A stretch of 64,000 bases of DNA, taken from assembly GCF_002982075.1 (NCBI RefSeq), contig NZ_PUEJ01000006.1, positions 397,522 to 461,521 on the forward strand. Reading direction: 5' to 3'. The position numbers and the translations under genes were made by a program. Below are positions 57,023 through 64,000 of this stretch, piece after piece. The DNA comes from Labrys okinawensis (lineage in GTDB: Bacteria > Pseudomonadota > Alphaproteobacteria > Rhizobiales > Labraceae). The notes under the pieces were generated by a model. The model did no database searches. It was not told where the DNA came from and was given only the letters and a program-made list of their open reading frames with translations. How positions within the stretch are numbered: the first letter of the stretch is position 1; each line of letters opens with the position of its first letter.

Positions 57023-57985
57023 ATGGCAGGGATGCACGATTTCGTACCGGATCGGACAACCACTCTGGCTGACATCAACGCGGCCTACAGGATATTTCTT
57101 GGCCGCGAACCCGATCAAGCGGGATTGGAAACCTTCTCGAAAGCAGCCCAAGCCGGCATGACGAACAGCGAGCTGATTTCGTCAATGATCGGGTCCCTGG
57201 AGTTTAAGAACCGCCACGGACTACTGCCACGCACGTCGACAGCAGGCGAAGGGCCCGCCGGGACGAGTCTCGTCAAGACCTCGGATTTGCTGGATACCAC
57301 CGACGCGCAAGCGGCAACCACACACGGCGTGCAACGGGCCATTCGGCTCAATGCGGTCACCAAGGTCTATGAAACCCCTATTGGACATCGCAAAGTCCTG
57401 GACGGTATCAGCTTCGAGGTGAAGGCAGGTGAAAAACTGGCGGTGCTGGGCCGCAACGGCGCCGGCAAATCCACCCTGGTAAAAATCATAGGCGGTGTGG
57501 AACCTCCTACCACAGGGTCCGTTGAACGCAACCTCTTCATGTCATGGCCTCTCGGTTTCTCCGGCGGTCTGGAGGGGAACATGACGGGGATGGACAATAT
57601 CCGCTTCATTGCACGTATTTATCGGCGCCCTATCGACGACGTAGCCGCTTTCGTTGACGACTTTGCTGAACTTGGTAAGCAACTCTATATTCCGGTGATG
57701 AATTATTCCTCCGGAATGCGAATGCGCCTCTCTTTCGCTTTGACTCTAGCAATCAATTTCGAGTGTATTTTGATTGATGAGGTTCTTTCGGTCGGCGATC
57801 AGCGATTTCACCGCAAGTGCTATGATGCGGTGTTTGTAAAACGAGCCCATTGCGCGATGATTATAGTTAGCCACGATGTTGAGATCATTCGCAATTTTTG
57901 TAAAAGCGCCCTCGTCCTCAAGGGAGGACGAGGGCGCGTATTTAATGATCTTGAATTGGCATTAAGTATATATAACACTCTGTAG
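57023..57985 (+). CDS. KpsT-type polysaccharide ABC ATPase with N-terminal DUF4214-like module
   Basis: 320 residues. From about 107 on it is a KpsT/CtrD/TagH-type ATPase: Walker A GRNGAGKST at 143-151, the NYSSGMRMRLSF signature at 227-238 (the SSG form normal in KpsT), Walker B CILIDEVLSVGD at 248-259 and IVSHD at 281-285. The first 65 residues are an extra module, LADINAAYRIFLGREP, then GLETFSKAAQAG and ELISSMIGSLEFKNRHG, matching DUF4214-type repeats. A linker rich in Thr, Ala and Gly joins the two. KpsT proteins are usually about 220 residues. It should power the KpsM-like permease at 53527. The ATG at 57023 is chosen; a second at 57032 is close. Confidence 0.87.
   Translation: MAGMHDFVPDRTTTLADINAAYRIFLGREPDQAGLETFSKAAQAGMTNSELISSMIGSLEFKNRHGLLPRTSTAGEGPAGTSLVKTSDLLDTTDAQAATTHGVQRAIRLNAVTKVYETPIGHRKVLDGISFEVKAGEKLAVLGRNGAGKSTLVKIIGGVEPPTTGSVERNLFMSWPLGFSGGLEGNMTGMDNIRFIARIYRRPIDDVAAFVDDFAELGKQLYIPVMNYSSGMRMRLSFALTLAINFECILIDEVLSVGDQRFHRKCYDAVFVKRAHCAMIIVSHDVEIIRNFCKSALVLKGGRGRVFNDLELALSIYNTL
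57906..57937 (-). terminator. 13-bp perfect hairpin inside the 3' end of the KpsT-like gene
   Basis: GCGCCCTCGTCCT at 57906-57918 and AGGACGAGGGCGC at 57925-57937 pair perfectly around CAAGGG. It lies in codons 295-305 of the KpsT-like gene. On the minus strand it is followed by TTTTAC, so it can end transcription of the opposing FkbM gene whose stop is 150 bases away. It is far more GC-rich than its surroundings. Confidence 0.6.
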
Positions 57986-58086
57986 CAACAATTTAATGTA
58001 CAAATTAAAATATTCGACGCTAACTCAATAGTTTTTGCCTATGGCGGCACCTAAATTTACGACTAAGCACCCATGGAACGGCACAT

Positions 58087-59046
58087 TTAGCGATTCGCGT
58101 TAAACAAAAGATCAAAATGCAGCATTCCGTCCGGTAAAAACCCTCTTTCTACCGCTTCTGCATTCTTCCTCGTCCATAACGAGATGAGATCTTCGGCATT
58201 TGATACCTCGGATGTTGCACCGTTATACTCCACAACCGTGATACAATCGGTCAAATCGAACAGTTTGTTGGCAAACAGAGGCGGAGCCAGACCAATATGA
58301 TCGCGCAAACAGCGAGGATTGAATTCACATAATATCGTTGGCTGGTGCCGTTTAATTGTTTGTATCAGACCGGCCAGTGCCTGCGGCTCATGTCCTTCAA
58401 TGTCGATCTTGATGAAGTCAATTCTACTCTCTTGCTGCAGCAATGTATCGACGCGAATAGATTGCGCCACCTGTCCCGAGATTGATGGCTCTGAAAGCCA
58501 GGTATTCGAACTGCCGACCAAAGAAAATATGCTCCCTTCGTCCGAAGCCGCAAACTGATATAGGATTACGTTATCGAATTTGTTTGCCCACACGCCTCGA
58601 AGAAAATTCTGCGCATTGTCTGGATTAGGCTCAAACGCAATAATCCTGCCAGCCGGGCCAACGATTCTCGCTGCATGAAAGCTCATCACACCGACATTGG
58701 CTCCTATGTCGACATAAACATCCCCTGGTGAAAGATTCTGCGATAAAATCTCTACAATATGCGGTTCCCAGTTACGATATTTGGCAATATGCCTCCCGAA
58801 TTCTGGTTCGTTAGGGTCGACAACGACAGAAATTCCGCCAAGGTCGACCCGAGTTGATTGATTCATCGATAAATTTCTATTGTGAAACTCCTCCGAGTTT
58901 ACAAAAAACTCCCTTAATTCGTCGGTACTGACTTTTTTACCCAATAAACCCATGTAATGCGCCATACCACTGGGATCCGGCTCCCGTCCCAGGAACAAAC
59001 GATAGGCCGCCCGGATGTCTGCCTCATCAGCATAGATCGAATTCAT
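58087..59046 (-). CDS. FkbM family methyltransferase with N-terminal DUF4214-like module
   Basis: 319 residues. From about 100 on it is an FkbM-type class I methyltransferase: VYVDIGANVGVMSFHAARI at 110-128 for SAM binding, AFEPNPDNAQNF, and IDFIKIDIEGHEPQALAGL near 214, then ILCEFNPR. FkbM enzymes O-methylate sugars or other hydroxyls. The first 60 residues are the same module seen in the KpsT-like gene: IRAAYRLFLGREPDPSGMAHY, then DELREFFVNSEEFHNRN. The start at 59046 has GGAATG upstream. It probably methylates the exported polysaccharide. It is transcribed leftward, with the long glycosyltransferase gene upstream on the same strand. Confidence 0.87.
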   Translation of the reverse strand: MNSIYADEADIRAAYRLFLGREPDPSGMAHYMGLLGKKVSTDELREFFVNSEEFHNRNLSMNQSTRVDLGGISVVVDPNEPEFGRHIAKYRNWEPHIVEILSQNLSPGDVYVDIGANVGVMSFHAARIVGPAGRIIAFEPNPDNAQNFLRGVWANKFDNVILYQFAASDEGSIFSLVGSSNTWLSEPSISGQVAQSIRVDTLLQQESRIDFIKIDIEGHEPQALAGLIQTIKRHQPTILCEFNPRCLRDHIGLAPPLFANKLFDLTDCITVVEYNGATSEVSNAEDLISLWTRKNAEAVERGFLPDGMLHFDLLFNANR

Positions 59047-59079
59047 TGGTCATTCCGCTTTTGAAAAAACATAGTGGCT

Positions 59080-61287
59080 TCAATGCCGGGCGCGCTCTGA
59101 CGCGAATTCCCATAGCCTGCGCGTCTCTTCATTGGCCGGATCCAAGGACAACGCAAACTGGTACGCACCTGCCGCGGCCGGGAAAGCTCCCTGTTCCTTC
59201 AGTGCATGCCCATACTGAACTATCAATCGAGGTTGATCGAGACGATATCTCAATAGCCTGGCATAACGCTTTTCGGCAGTGCGCCAATCGTGTCGTCTGG
59301 CGGCCCTTTGCGCCGAGATAAGTACAGTTCGAAACCAGAGCCGACGAAATACCGATTCTTTTGGCGAATTACCCCCGCCTTTGTTGAGCAGAAGACTCGA
59401 TATGAATGCAGAAGGACTCAAACCATCATGAACGGAGGAGGAATGTCCCGGGCTGGAGCTTGTATGGATCTCTTGTCTTCGTGTTCTCGACTCGGTTTCA
59501 GTGATCTGCTCCAGCAGCGCAACGCGCCCCTCGATATCTCGTTTGAGTGAAAAACCAACGGATGTGAAGCCTACATAGAGGATACGCCCATGCAGTGGCC
59601 CATTGGGGACGCCTCCGCTCTTAACGAGGATCTCCAGCATGCCGTCTTTGGATACGCGACCATCGAACCGAACGAAGACCTCATTTCGAGATACAGGGCC
59701 ATGATCCGTGACGATTCCGCCGACCTCGGTTGAGAGCGAGGGGCAGTTGTCCCCCTCCGGAGCCACGACACGCATGGCAATAATCACCTCCTCACCTTCC
59801 CGAAGTTCGGTTTGGAGGCGCAACACGGCGCAACGATCTGAGGCCCAGCAGCCCCAATGCTCGATGGCATGCCACCCTCGGACGCGCGTCATACGGGCAG
59901 TGAGAAGAAGTTCCCCTTTACTATCCATTCGAGCGACATCGTCATTCCCCAGATAATAAAGCCTGTTAGCCAGATAAACATGGTTTCCAAGCGGGTTGGG
60001 GGTAACGGGATCCATGGTATGCGCGTCAATCGCCGCGTAGAACTCCTCGCAATACTCATTCCATGTTTTAAGTTTGAGTTCTCTTTTGATGCTGGCCGCC
60101 CATTCGGCGATCCCATGACGATCTGAGAGAGTGTCCCGGAAAAGCTGAAACCCCTCTTCGACATTGTGAGGATCGAAATAACGCACAAAACGACCGCCGA
60201 CCTCGGGGATCGATGTCACGCCAGAGGCGAGGCAGGGTTTACCATGCGCCAGGCTCTCGCCAACGGGTAAGCCCCAGCCTTCCGCAAAACTGGGATAGGC
60301 GGTCAGCAAACACCGATCATAGAGATAGCTCAGCCCTGCGTCGGATAGCTCATTGAAGATAAAGAGCCAACGGTCAATTCCGTTGGAAGCTTCGACGTGG
60401 TCGCGAAGCTCCTCGAACATCCAGCCCCATTTTCCAACGAAAACGAGATTTGGAACAAGGAGACCCCGCTCACGAAAAAGCTTTTGCCAGATCTTCAGCA
60501 GGTAAACGTGATTTTTTCGAATCTCCAACGTCGATACGCAGAGTACAAATTCACGTTTTGCTACCTCGATTACACGATCGTCGATCGTAGCGTCCTTAGC
60601 AATAGCGGGTAATTCAGTTGGCAAAGTAATGGCCTGGACCGGAATTTCCAGATTGAGGCGAGATCGAACGAATTCCAGAACCTCGCTTCGAACGTGCTCG
60701 GAATTTGCCAAGATTAGGCTGACCATGGCGAGGACGTCGAGAAATGACTTCCTAAACTGCACATTGGCATCTGCCGAAAGATATTCCGGGTAACGGATCT
60801 GAATCAAATCATGAACAAAAAGTGCAATTTTGACTCCCTTCGCGCGAAGTTCAGAGAAGAGGTCGTAATGTTGGTATATCCAGAAAGCGCCCGCCATCAC
60901 GTAGACATCGCCGGGCAATACCTCGACTTTGACCCTCGAAGCGCGGACACGCTCCTCCAATGCCACGACATTGTCGCGTTTAGCGGCGCCGGACTGCAAC
61001 AGAGTGACAAGTTCGCCAACAAGCGCGGCGTCCGCCGCACGTACCGCCTTGGCATCGCGATCCAGGATGACAGGCCTCACATCGAAAGCCGAGAGCCCGG
61101 CATGAGTGACGAGGTTCGCAATAACACGTTGGATACCGCTGACCGTAATGTTGCCTGCTTCTGCGTATTGCGAGAAATCACTGATATCCAACCAAATTGT
61201 AGGCTTCGTATTTAAGGACGAATTTGATCCCATGGATGCTTCTGTCGAAAACTCCATTTCTTGTGCTCTTGAGTAAAACTTTCCCAT
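59080..61287 (-). CDS. large glycosyltransferase (GT-B) with TPR-like C terminus
   Basis: About 735 residues. Residues 30-445 are a GT4-type glycosyltransferase (FHDLI-like HDLIQIRYPEY, LVFVGKWGWMFEELRD, LTAYPSFAEGWGLPVGESLAHGKP). About 470-600 is a beta-rich domain with Trp and Arg (HAIEHWGCWASDRCAVLRL), perhaps sugar-binding. The end, from about 680, carries TPR-like helices (RTAEKRYARLLRYRLDQP, QYGHALKEQGAFPAAAGAYQFALSLDPA). I use the ATG at 61287, since GAAAGAGAAAG lies just before it; a TTG at 61305 is possible. It lies upstream of the FkbM gene, 33 bases apart, on the same strand. Probably a polysaccharide chain-building enzyme held in a complex by its TPR tail. Confidence 0.8.
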   Translation of the reverse strand: MGKFYSRAQEMEFSTEASMGSNSSLNTKPTIWLDISDFSQYAEAGNITVSGIQRVIANLVTHAGLSAFDVRPVILDRDAKAVRAADAALVGELVTLLQSGAAKRDNVVALEERVRASRVKVEVLPGDVYVMAGAFWIYQHYDLFSELRAKGVKIALFVHDLIQIRYPEYLSADANVQFRKSFLDVLAMVSLILANSEHVRSEVLEFVRSRLNLEIPVQAITLPTELPAIAKDATIDDRVIEVAKREFVLCVSTLEIRKNHVYLLKIWQKLFRERGLLVPNLVFVGKWGWMFEELRDHVEASNGIDRWLFIFNELSDAGLSYLYDRCLLTAYPSFAEGWGLPVGESLAHGKPCLASGVTSIPEVGGRFVRYFDPHNVEEGFQLFRDTLSDRHGIAEWAASIKRELKLKTWNEYCEEFYAAIDAHTMDPVTPNPLGNHVYLANRLYYLGNDDVARMDSKGELLLTARMTRVRGWHAIEHWGCWASDRCAVLRLQTELREGEEVIIAMRVVAPEGDNCPSLSTEVGGIVTDHGPVSRNEVFVRFDGRVSKDGMLEILVKSGGVPNGPLHGRILYVGFTSVGFSLKRDIEGRVALLEQITETESRTRRQEIHTSSSPGHSSSVHDGLSPSAFISSLLLNKGGGNSPKESVFRRLWFRTVLISAQRAARRHDWRTAEKRYARLLRYRLDQPRLIVQYGHALKEQGAFPAAAGAYQFALSLDPANEETRRLWEFASERARH

Positions 61288-61334
61288 CAACTTTCTCTTT
61301 CCCAAAAATAAGGTTTAAGCATCATGGAAATGTC

Positions 61335-62288
61335 TCAAGATTGCCTTTGGACCAAAAAAGTCTGAGAGACATATCGGCTTTCTCCGACCATATGATCCTC
61401 AAGAACCTCTATCGGGCGGCACTTACTTGCCTCCACGACCTCAAAGACTTCCTTCTGTGGCAGAATGTGCATTTCCATGTCATGCCCATCGGAGGCTAGG
61501 TAATCTTTTGTCGAGAAGGCGTATTCCGTTCGGTAGGTCGGCAGCTGGAAAACAGCGACCCCTCCAGGAGTCAATTTTTCGAGTATAGATTGAAGTATAT
61601 GCCGCATAACCGGGGGCGGATTGTGCTGCAAGACGATGAATGTTATTATTACATCGAATTGCCCAAGGTTGAAAATATCACTTACAGCACGAATGCAGGT
61701 GAAAGAAACATTTTCGATATTATGCGAAGCGGCTCGCTGCCTGGCATAACGAAGATGATTTTCGGAGATATCCACGCCAAGGACGCTACGAACACGCGGA
61801 GCAAGGGCCAATGACAATCGTCCAACACCGCAGCCAAAATCGAGCGCTCTGTGCGACGGCGCCAGCTGGAAGCCGTTTCGACGCAGAATAGCTTCGCAAG
61901 CATCGATGTCGGAACGCCCTGAATCATAAAACAATTGCATATTGTTTTCGACGTTCTCGCGCCGAAACCGCTCATCCACCAGGACAGACCAATGCGCGTC
62001 TTGCTGCCCCAAGCGCATCCATCCTTGCGCGGTGCGGTCCAGCATTGTTTTCAGATCTTCGGCCGAAGCTTTGCTTTCCACGGAGATCGGAGAGGACGCT
62101 CTATGCCGTCCAACGAGCCCCTGGGCCCAGCCGTTGCTGTTCAGGAATTCTGCACTAAAGAGAAAGGTACGCCGTAATTCGTCAAACGTTCGACAATCCA
62201 GGTGAGCCGCTATGGCTTCGAGGCTCTCCGGCTCCCGTCCGAGAAACGCCCTATACATAGCCATGACATCAGTGATTGAAACGCTCAC
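61335..62288 (-). CDS. class I SAM methyltransferase with N-terminal DUF4214-like module
   Basis: 317 residues. The first 50 are again the YRAFLGREP module: DVMAMYRAFLGREPESLEAIA, then FDELRRTFLFSAEFLNSNG. The SAM-binding part begins ALDFGCGVGRLSLALAPRVRSVLGVDIS at 148-175, with IENVSFTCIRAVSD and LTPGGVAVFQLPTYRT later. This is a different methyltransferase family from FkbM. The start is a GTG at 62288 with GGAG 7 bases upstream; the stop of the previous frame is just before. It lies upstream of the glycosyltransferase gene on the same strand, 47 bases away. Probable role: modifying a sugar of the exported polymer. Confidence 0.83.
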   Translation of the reverse strand: MSVSITDVMAMYRAFLGREPESLEAIAAHLDCRTFDELRRTFLFSAEFLNSNGWAQGLVGRHRASSPISVESKASAEDLKTMLDRTAQGWMRLGQQDAHWSVLVDERFRRENVENNMQLFYDSGRSDIDACEAILRRNGFQLAPSHRALDFGCGVGRLSLALAPRVRSVLGVDISENHLRYARQRAASHNIENVSFTCIRAVSDIFNLGQFDVIITFIVLQHNPPPVMRHILQSILEKLTPGGVAVFQLPTYRTEYAFSTKDYLASDGHDMEMHILPQKEVFEVVEASKCRPIEVLEDHMVGESRYVSQTFLVQRQS

Positions 62289-62417
62289 GGTCGCTCCGAT
62301 GTTTGGGAGATTGTCCCCATTGAAGATGATTGCCTTGCGATGCGGGATTTGCTCGACCAGATCGATGTTCTGGAGCTACTCACTTTCAATCGCTCCACGT
62401 TTTTACCCAATGCCCCC

Positions 62418-62753
62418 TCACGACGCCTCGCGGTTATGGCGGACACCAGCGAGAATGGCCGGCCCTGAATCACGTGTCTGCGGCTCCATCAGGACATCGG
62501 CTTCGATACCGAGCGCTTCAAGCTGGTCGGCGACCCGAAAGCGATGGTCCTTAGTGGTGACGATGACGGGGCGTCCGAACAGCCCCGGCTCGGCAACGCG
62601 GCGCAAGGTCTCCTGAAAGGTCGATAAAGCTCCGAAAAGAGGCGGAAACTGTCTGGGACGTTCGGAGCGGGAGGCAGGCCAGAGCCGGATGCCCGAGCCC
62701 CCGCACATGATCAGCGGACGAATCGGTTTAGTCGGCTCACGCTTGAATTTCAT
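62418..62753 (-). pseudogene. manC: truncated mannose-1-phosphate guanylyltransferase (manC fragment)
   Basis: A 111-residue frame that is the N terminus of a GDP-mannose pyrophosphorylase. IRPLIMCGGSGIRLWPASRSER and RQFPPLFGALSTFQETLRRV, then DHRFRVADQLEALGIEADVLMEPQTRDSGPAILAG match ManC well, but the protein stops where the rest of the about 470-residue enzyme should begin. The GTR and PKQF positions, normally invariant, read GIR and PRQF. The frame ends with a TGA after AILAG and no other frame carries the continuation. It starts MKFKREP at 62753. Its position upstream of the methyltransferase genes suggests that manC was once part of the locus and was lost by deletion. Confidence 0.8.
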
Positions 62754-63543
62754 GACTTCGGACGCCACAAAAATCTCCAGGCAGGTTCGAGCCCCGCGAC
62801 GAATTCGACTCACATGACGTTTCCTTCGCAAGGATTCGTCAGCATAAATACCGATGCTCTCGTGACAGGCAAGCGACATTCCAGAAGAACGGGGCAAAGA
62901 TAAGGCCAATCTTTTGGTAATACCTCGGGGTCACTTCAGAACAGCCCCTTTCATCGAACGGCCGAAAAATCTCCTATTTCAAAAAAGATTAATTATTTCA
63001 ATATGTTAATATGGCTCCTCGTCAATTTGAGCCGCGCAACAAAAATAGTTTTCTTTATAGGATAGTGAATTTTAGTATTATTGTACTACTATTACTCAAG
63101 GTAATTTCTTACGCCGTGTGATTTATGACAGAGAATCTCGGCCCGGCCTGAGCAGCCGCCCCGGGCATCCAATCGAGCCAGGAGCTAGATTGGATGCCCC
63201 TCTCGCACCACCGGCCATGCGGGCCCGCATCGGGCTGTTCGAAGGGTTGAGATCAAGCGGTCTTGGCAGGCCGAGGCGATCAAAGCGGGCGACGTAGCAT
63301 TTCGTTCAAACACAGGGGCTGTGCCCGAACTCTCCGCTGATCGGATCGGTGTTCTGCCCGCCGCTGCGCCGTCTCACTCGCGCGATGCGAAGCCGATACT
63401 TTCGCCATCGCCCAGCCGGCCGGGCCACGCTTTCTCCCCACGATCGGTCGCCCTCTCGCGGCTATGCTTTTCTTCGTTCGCTATGACCGGCTTGGGATGG
63501 GACTTCCACCCACAAGAGAGCGCCATGCCGGGCGCACAAAAAA
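62754..63543. other. 790-base region without a supported gene
   Basis: Between the manC fragment and the KpsD-like gene. The stretch about 62940-63130 is very A/T-rich, more than anywhere else in the window. Frames on both strands (for example 63321-63707 plus, 63462-63746 minus) overlap the KpsD gene or lack gene-like composition. Contains the 12-base inverted repeat at 63163-63199. Probably a promoter region for the leftward genes plus debris of the lost part of manC. Confidence 0.45.
63163..63199. repeat. 12-bp perfect inverted repeat
   Basis: GGGCATCCAATC at 63163-63174 pairs exactly with GATTGGATGCCC at 63188-63199 around a 13-base spacer. It sits on the border between the A/T-rich stretch and GC-rich sequence. 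It could be a terminator stem or the end of a lost mobile element. Confidence 0.45.
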
Positions 63544-63569
63544 GCGCCCCGCCCTTTCGGGCGAGGCGC
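63538..63569 (-). terminator. intrinsic terminator after the KpsD-like gene
   Basis: GCGCCCCGCCC at 63544-63554 and GGGCGAGGCGC at 63559-63569 pair with one mismatch around TTTC. On the minus strand the stem is followed by TTTTTT (63538-63543). A classical Rho-independent terminator 30 bases after the stop codon at 63599. Confidence 0.85.
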
Positions 63570-63598
63570 GTTGAGAAAAACCGGTCGGGAGCTCGGAC

Positions 63599-64000
63599 TC
63601 AGCGCCCGATTGTCGAGAGATTGGCGCCTGCGCTGACGATGCCGACGCCTCCGCCGATCATCTGGAGGAACTTGGCCAGATCGGTGGACGGAGCGTTGGA
63701 GATATAGAGCACGTCCTTGTTGCGCATCAGGAAGCGCTGCGACCACAGGAAGGAGGCGGGATTCTTCATATCGAGGCGATAGACGACGGGGACGCTGCCC
63801 GACCGGTAGCCACCGGATGTCACGCCGCCCCTGAGTTCGCGATAGGCGGCTGCATCCTCGTAGCGGAACACGAAGACGCCGCTGGCATCCGAGCGCGAAT
63901 CGTTCAGGCCGCCGGCCTTGCCGATGGCTTCGGCGAGGGTGACCCTGTCGCTGGTGAAATCGATGGTGTCGTTCTTGCCGGTGGCGCCGAGCACGGTGAA
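63599..64000 (-). CDS. polysaccharide export outer-membrane protein, KpsD/Wza type (partial)
   Basis: The last 133 or so codons of a gene that runs off the right end; its start is outside. The visible part has the SLBB-type repeat (TIDFTSDRVTLAEAIGKAGGLNDSRSDASGVFVFRYE) and the final block YRLDMKNPASFLWSQRFLMRNKDVLYISNAPSTDLAKFLQMIGG, both typical of KpsD/CtrA/Wza-like exporters that form the outer-membrane pore for capsule. It completes the export route with the KpsE, KpsM and KpsT-like proteins of this locus. It ends with a terminator at 63538, so it is transcribed separately from the methyltransferase block. Confidence 0.85.
   Translation of the reverse strand, partial: FTVLGATGKNDTIDFTSDRVTLAEAIGKAGGLNDSRSDASGVFVFRYEDAAAYRELRGGVTSGGYRSGSVPVVYRLDMKNPASFLWSQRFLMRNKDVLYISNAPSTDLAKFLQMIGGGVGIVSAGANLSTIGR

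Overview
The window reads as chromosome of a GC-rich alphaproteobacterium, most likely of the order Hyphomicrobiales (Rhizobiales). The basis is gene content and style (tsaD followed by gpsA, an alphaproteobacterial XerC, the kduI-kduD-kdgT uronate set, an FCD-type GntR regulator) together with dispersed CTAG-ended and CCTTCTCCC-type intergenic palindromes of the kind common in that order. The genus cannot be fixed by eye. I see no CRISPR array, intact insertion sequence, prophage or rRNA; one tRNA gene (Ser, GGA) is present.

Layout. 1-12 kb: a small hypothetical gene, an exported alpha/beta hydrolase, a serine beta-lactamase-like hydrolase, galE, a DEDDh exonuclease, a divergent GlxA regulator/HD-domain pair, tsaD-gpsA-ridA, a ParDE-type toxin-antitoxin pair and xerC. 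12-15 kb: two tandem paralogous membrane proteins and a Bcr/CflA-type drug exporter. 15-22.4 kb: an AraC regulator divergent from a sugar ABC importer (binding protein, two permeases, ATPase) that ends in an unusual Gfo/Idh/MocA plus aldo-keto reductase fusion. 22.7-28.3 kb: a VanW-domain protein, then a uronate catabolism block (kdgT, kduD, kduI and a GntR repressor with a 20-bp perfect palindrome just before its start codon). 28.5-43.4 kb: ClC-CBS chloride channel, DUF4241 protein, acs, a methyltransferase, an RND pump with its adaptor, a TetR-MFS pair, a modA without modB/modC beside it, and msrA. 43.6-50 kb: tRNA-Ser, an AraC/dehydrogenase divergent pair, an NCS1 permease, and a LysR regulator divergent from a DsbA-like and an NAD(P)-binding protein.

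50.8-64 kb is a surface-polysaccharide (capsule-type, ABC-dependent export) locus of visibly lower and uneven GC: a glycosyltransferase, two KpsE-like chain-length/export proteins around one KpsM-like permease, a KpsT-like ATPase, an FkbM methyltransferase, a long TPR-tailed glycosyltransferase, a class I methyltransferase, a truncated manC and, at the right edge, the end of a KpsD/Wza-like outer-membrane export protein. The most striking point is that three proteins of different catalytic class here (ATPase, FkbM methyltransferase, class I methyltransferase) each begin with the same short module built round a YRxFLGREP motif (DUF4214-like). This suggests a shared tether or docking module for a membrane-associated polysaccharide assembly and modification complex. 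That function is inference; the shared motif is directly visible.
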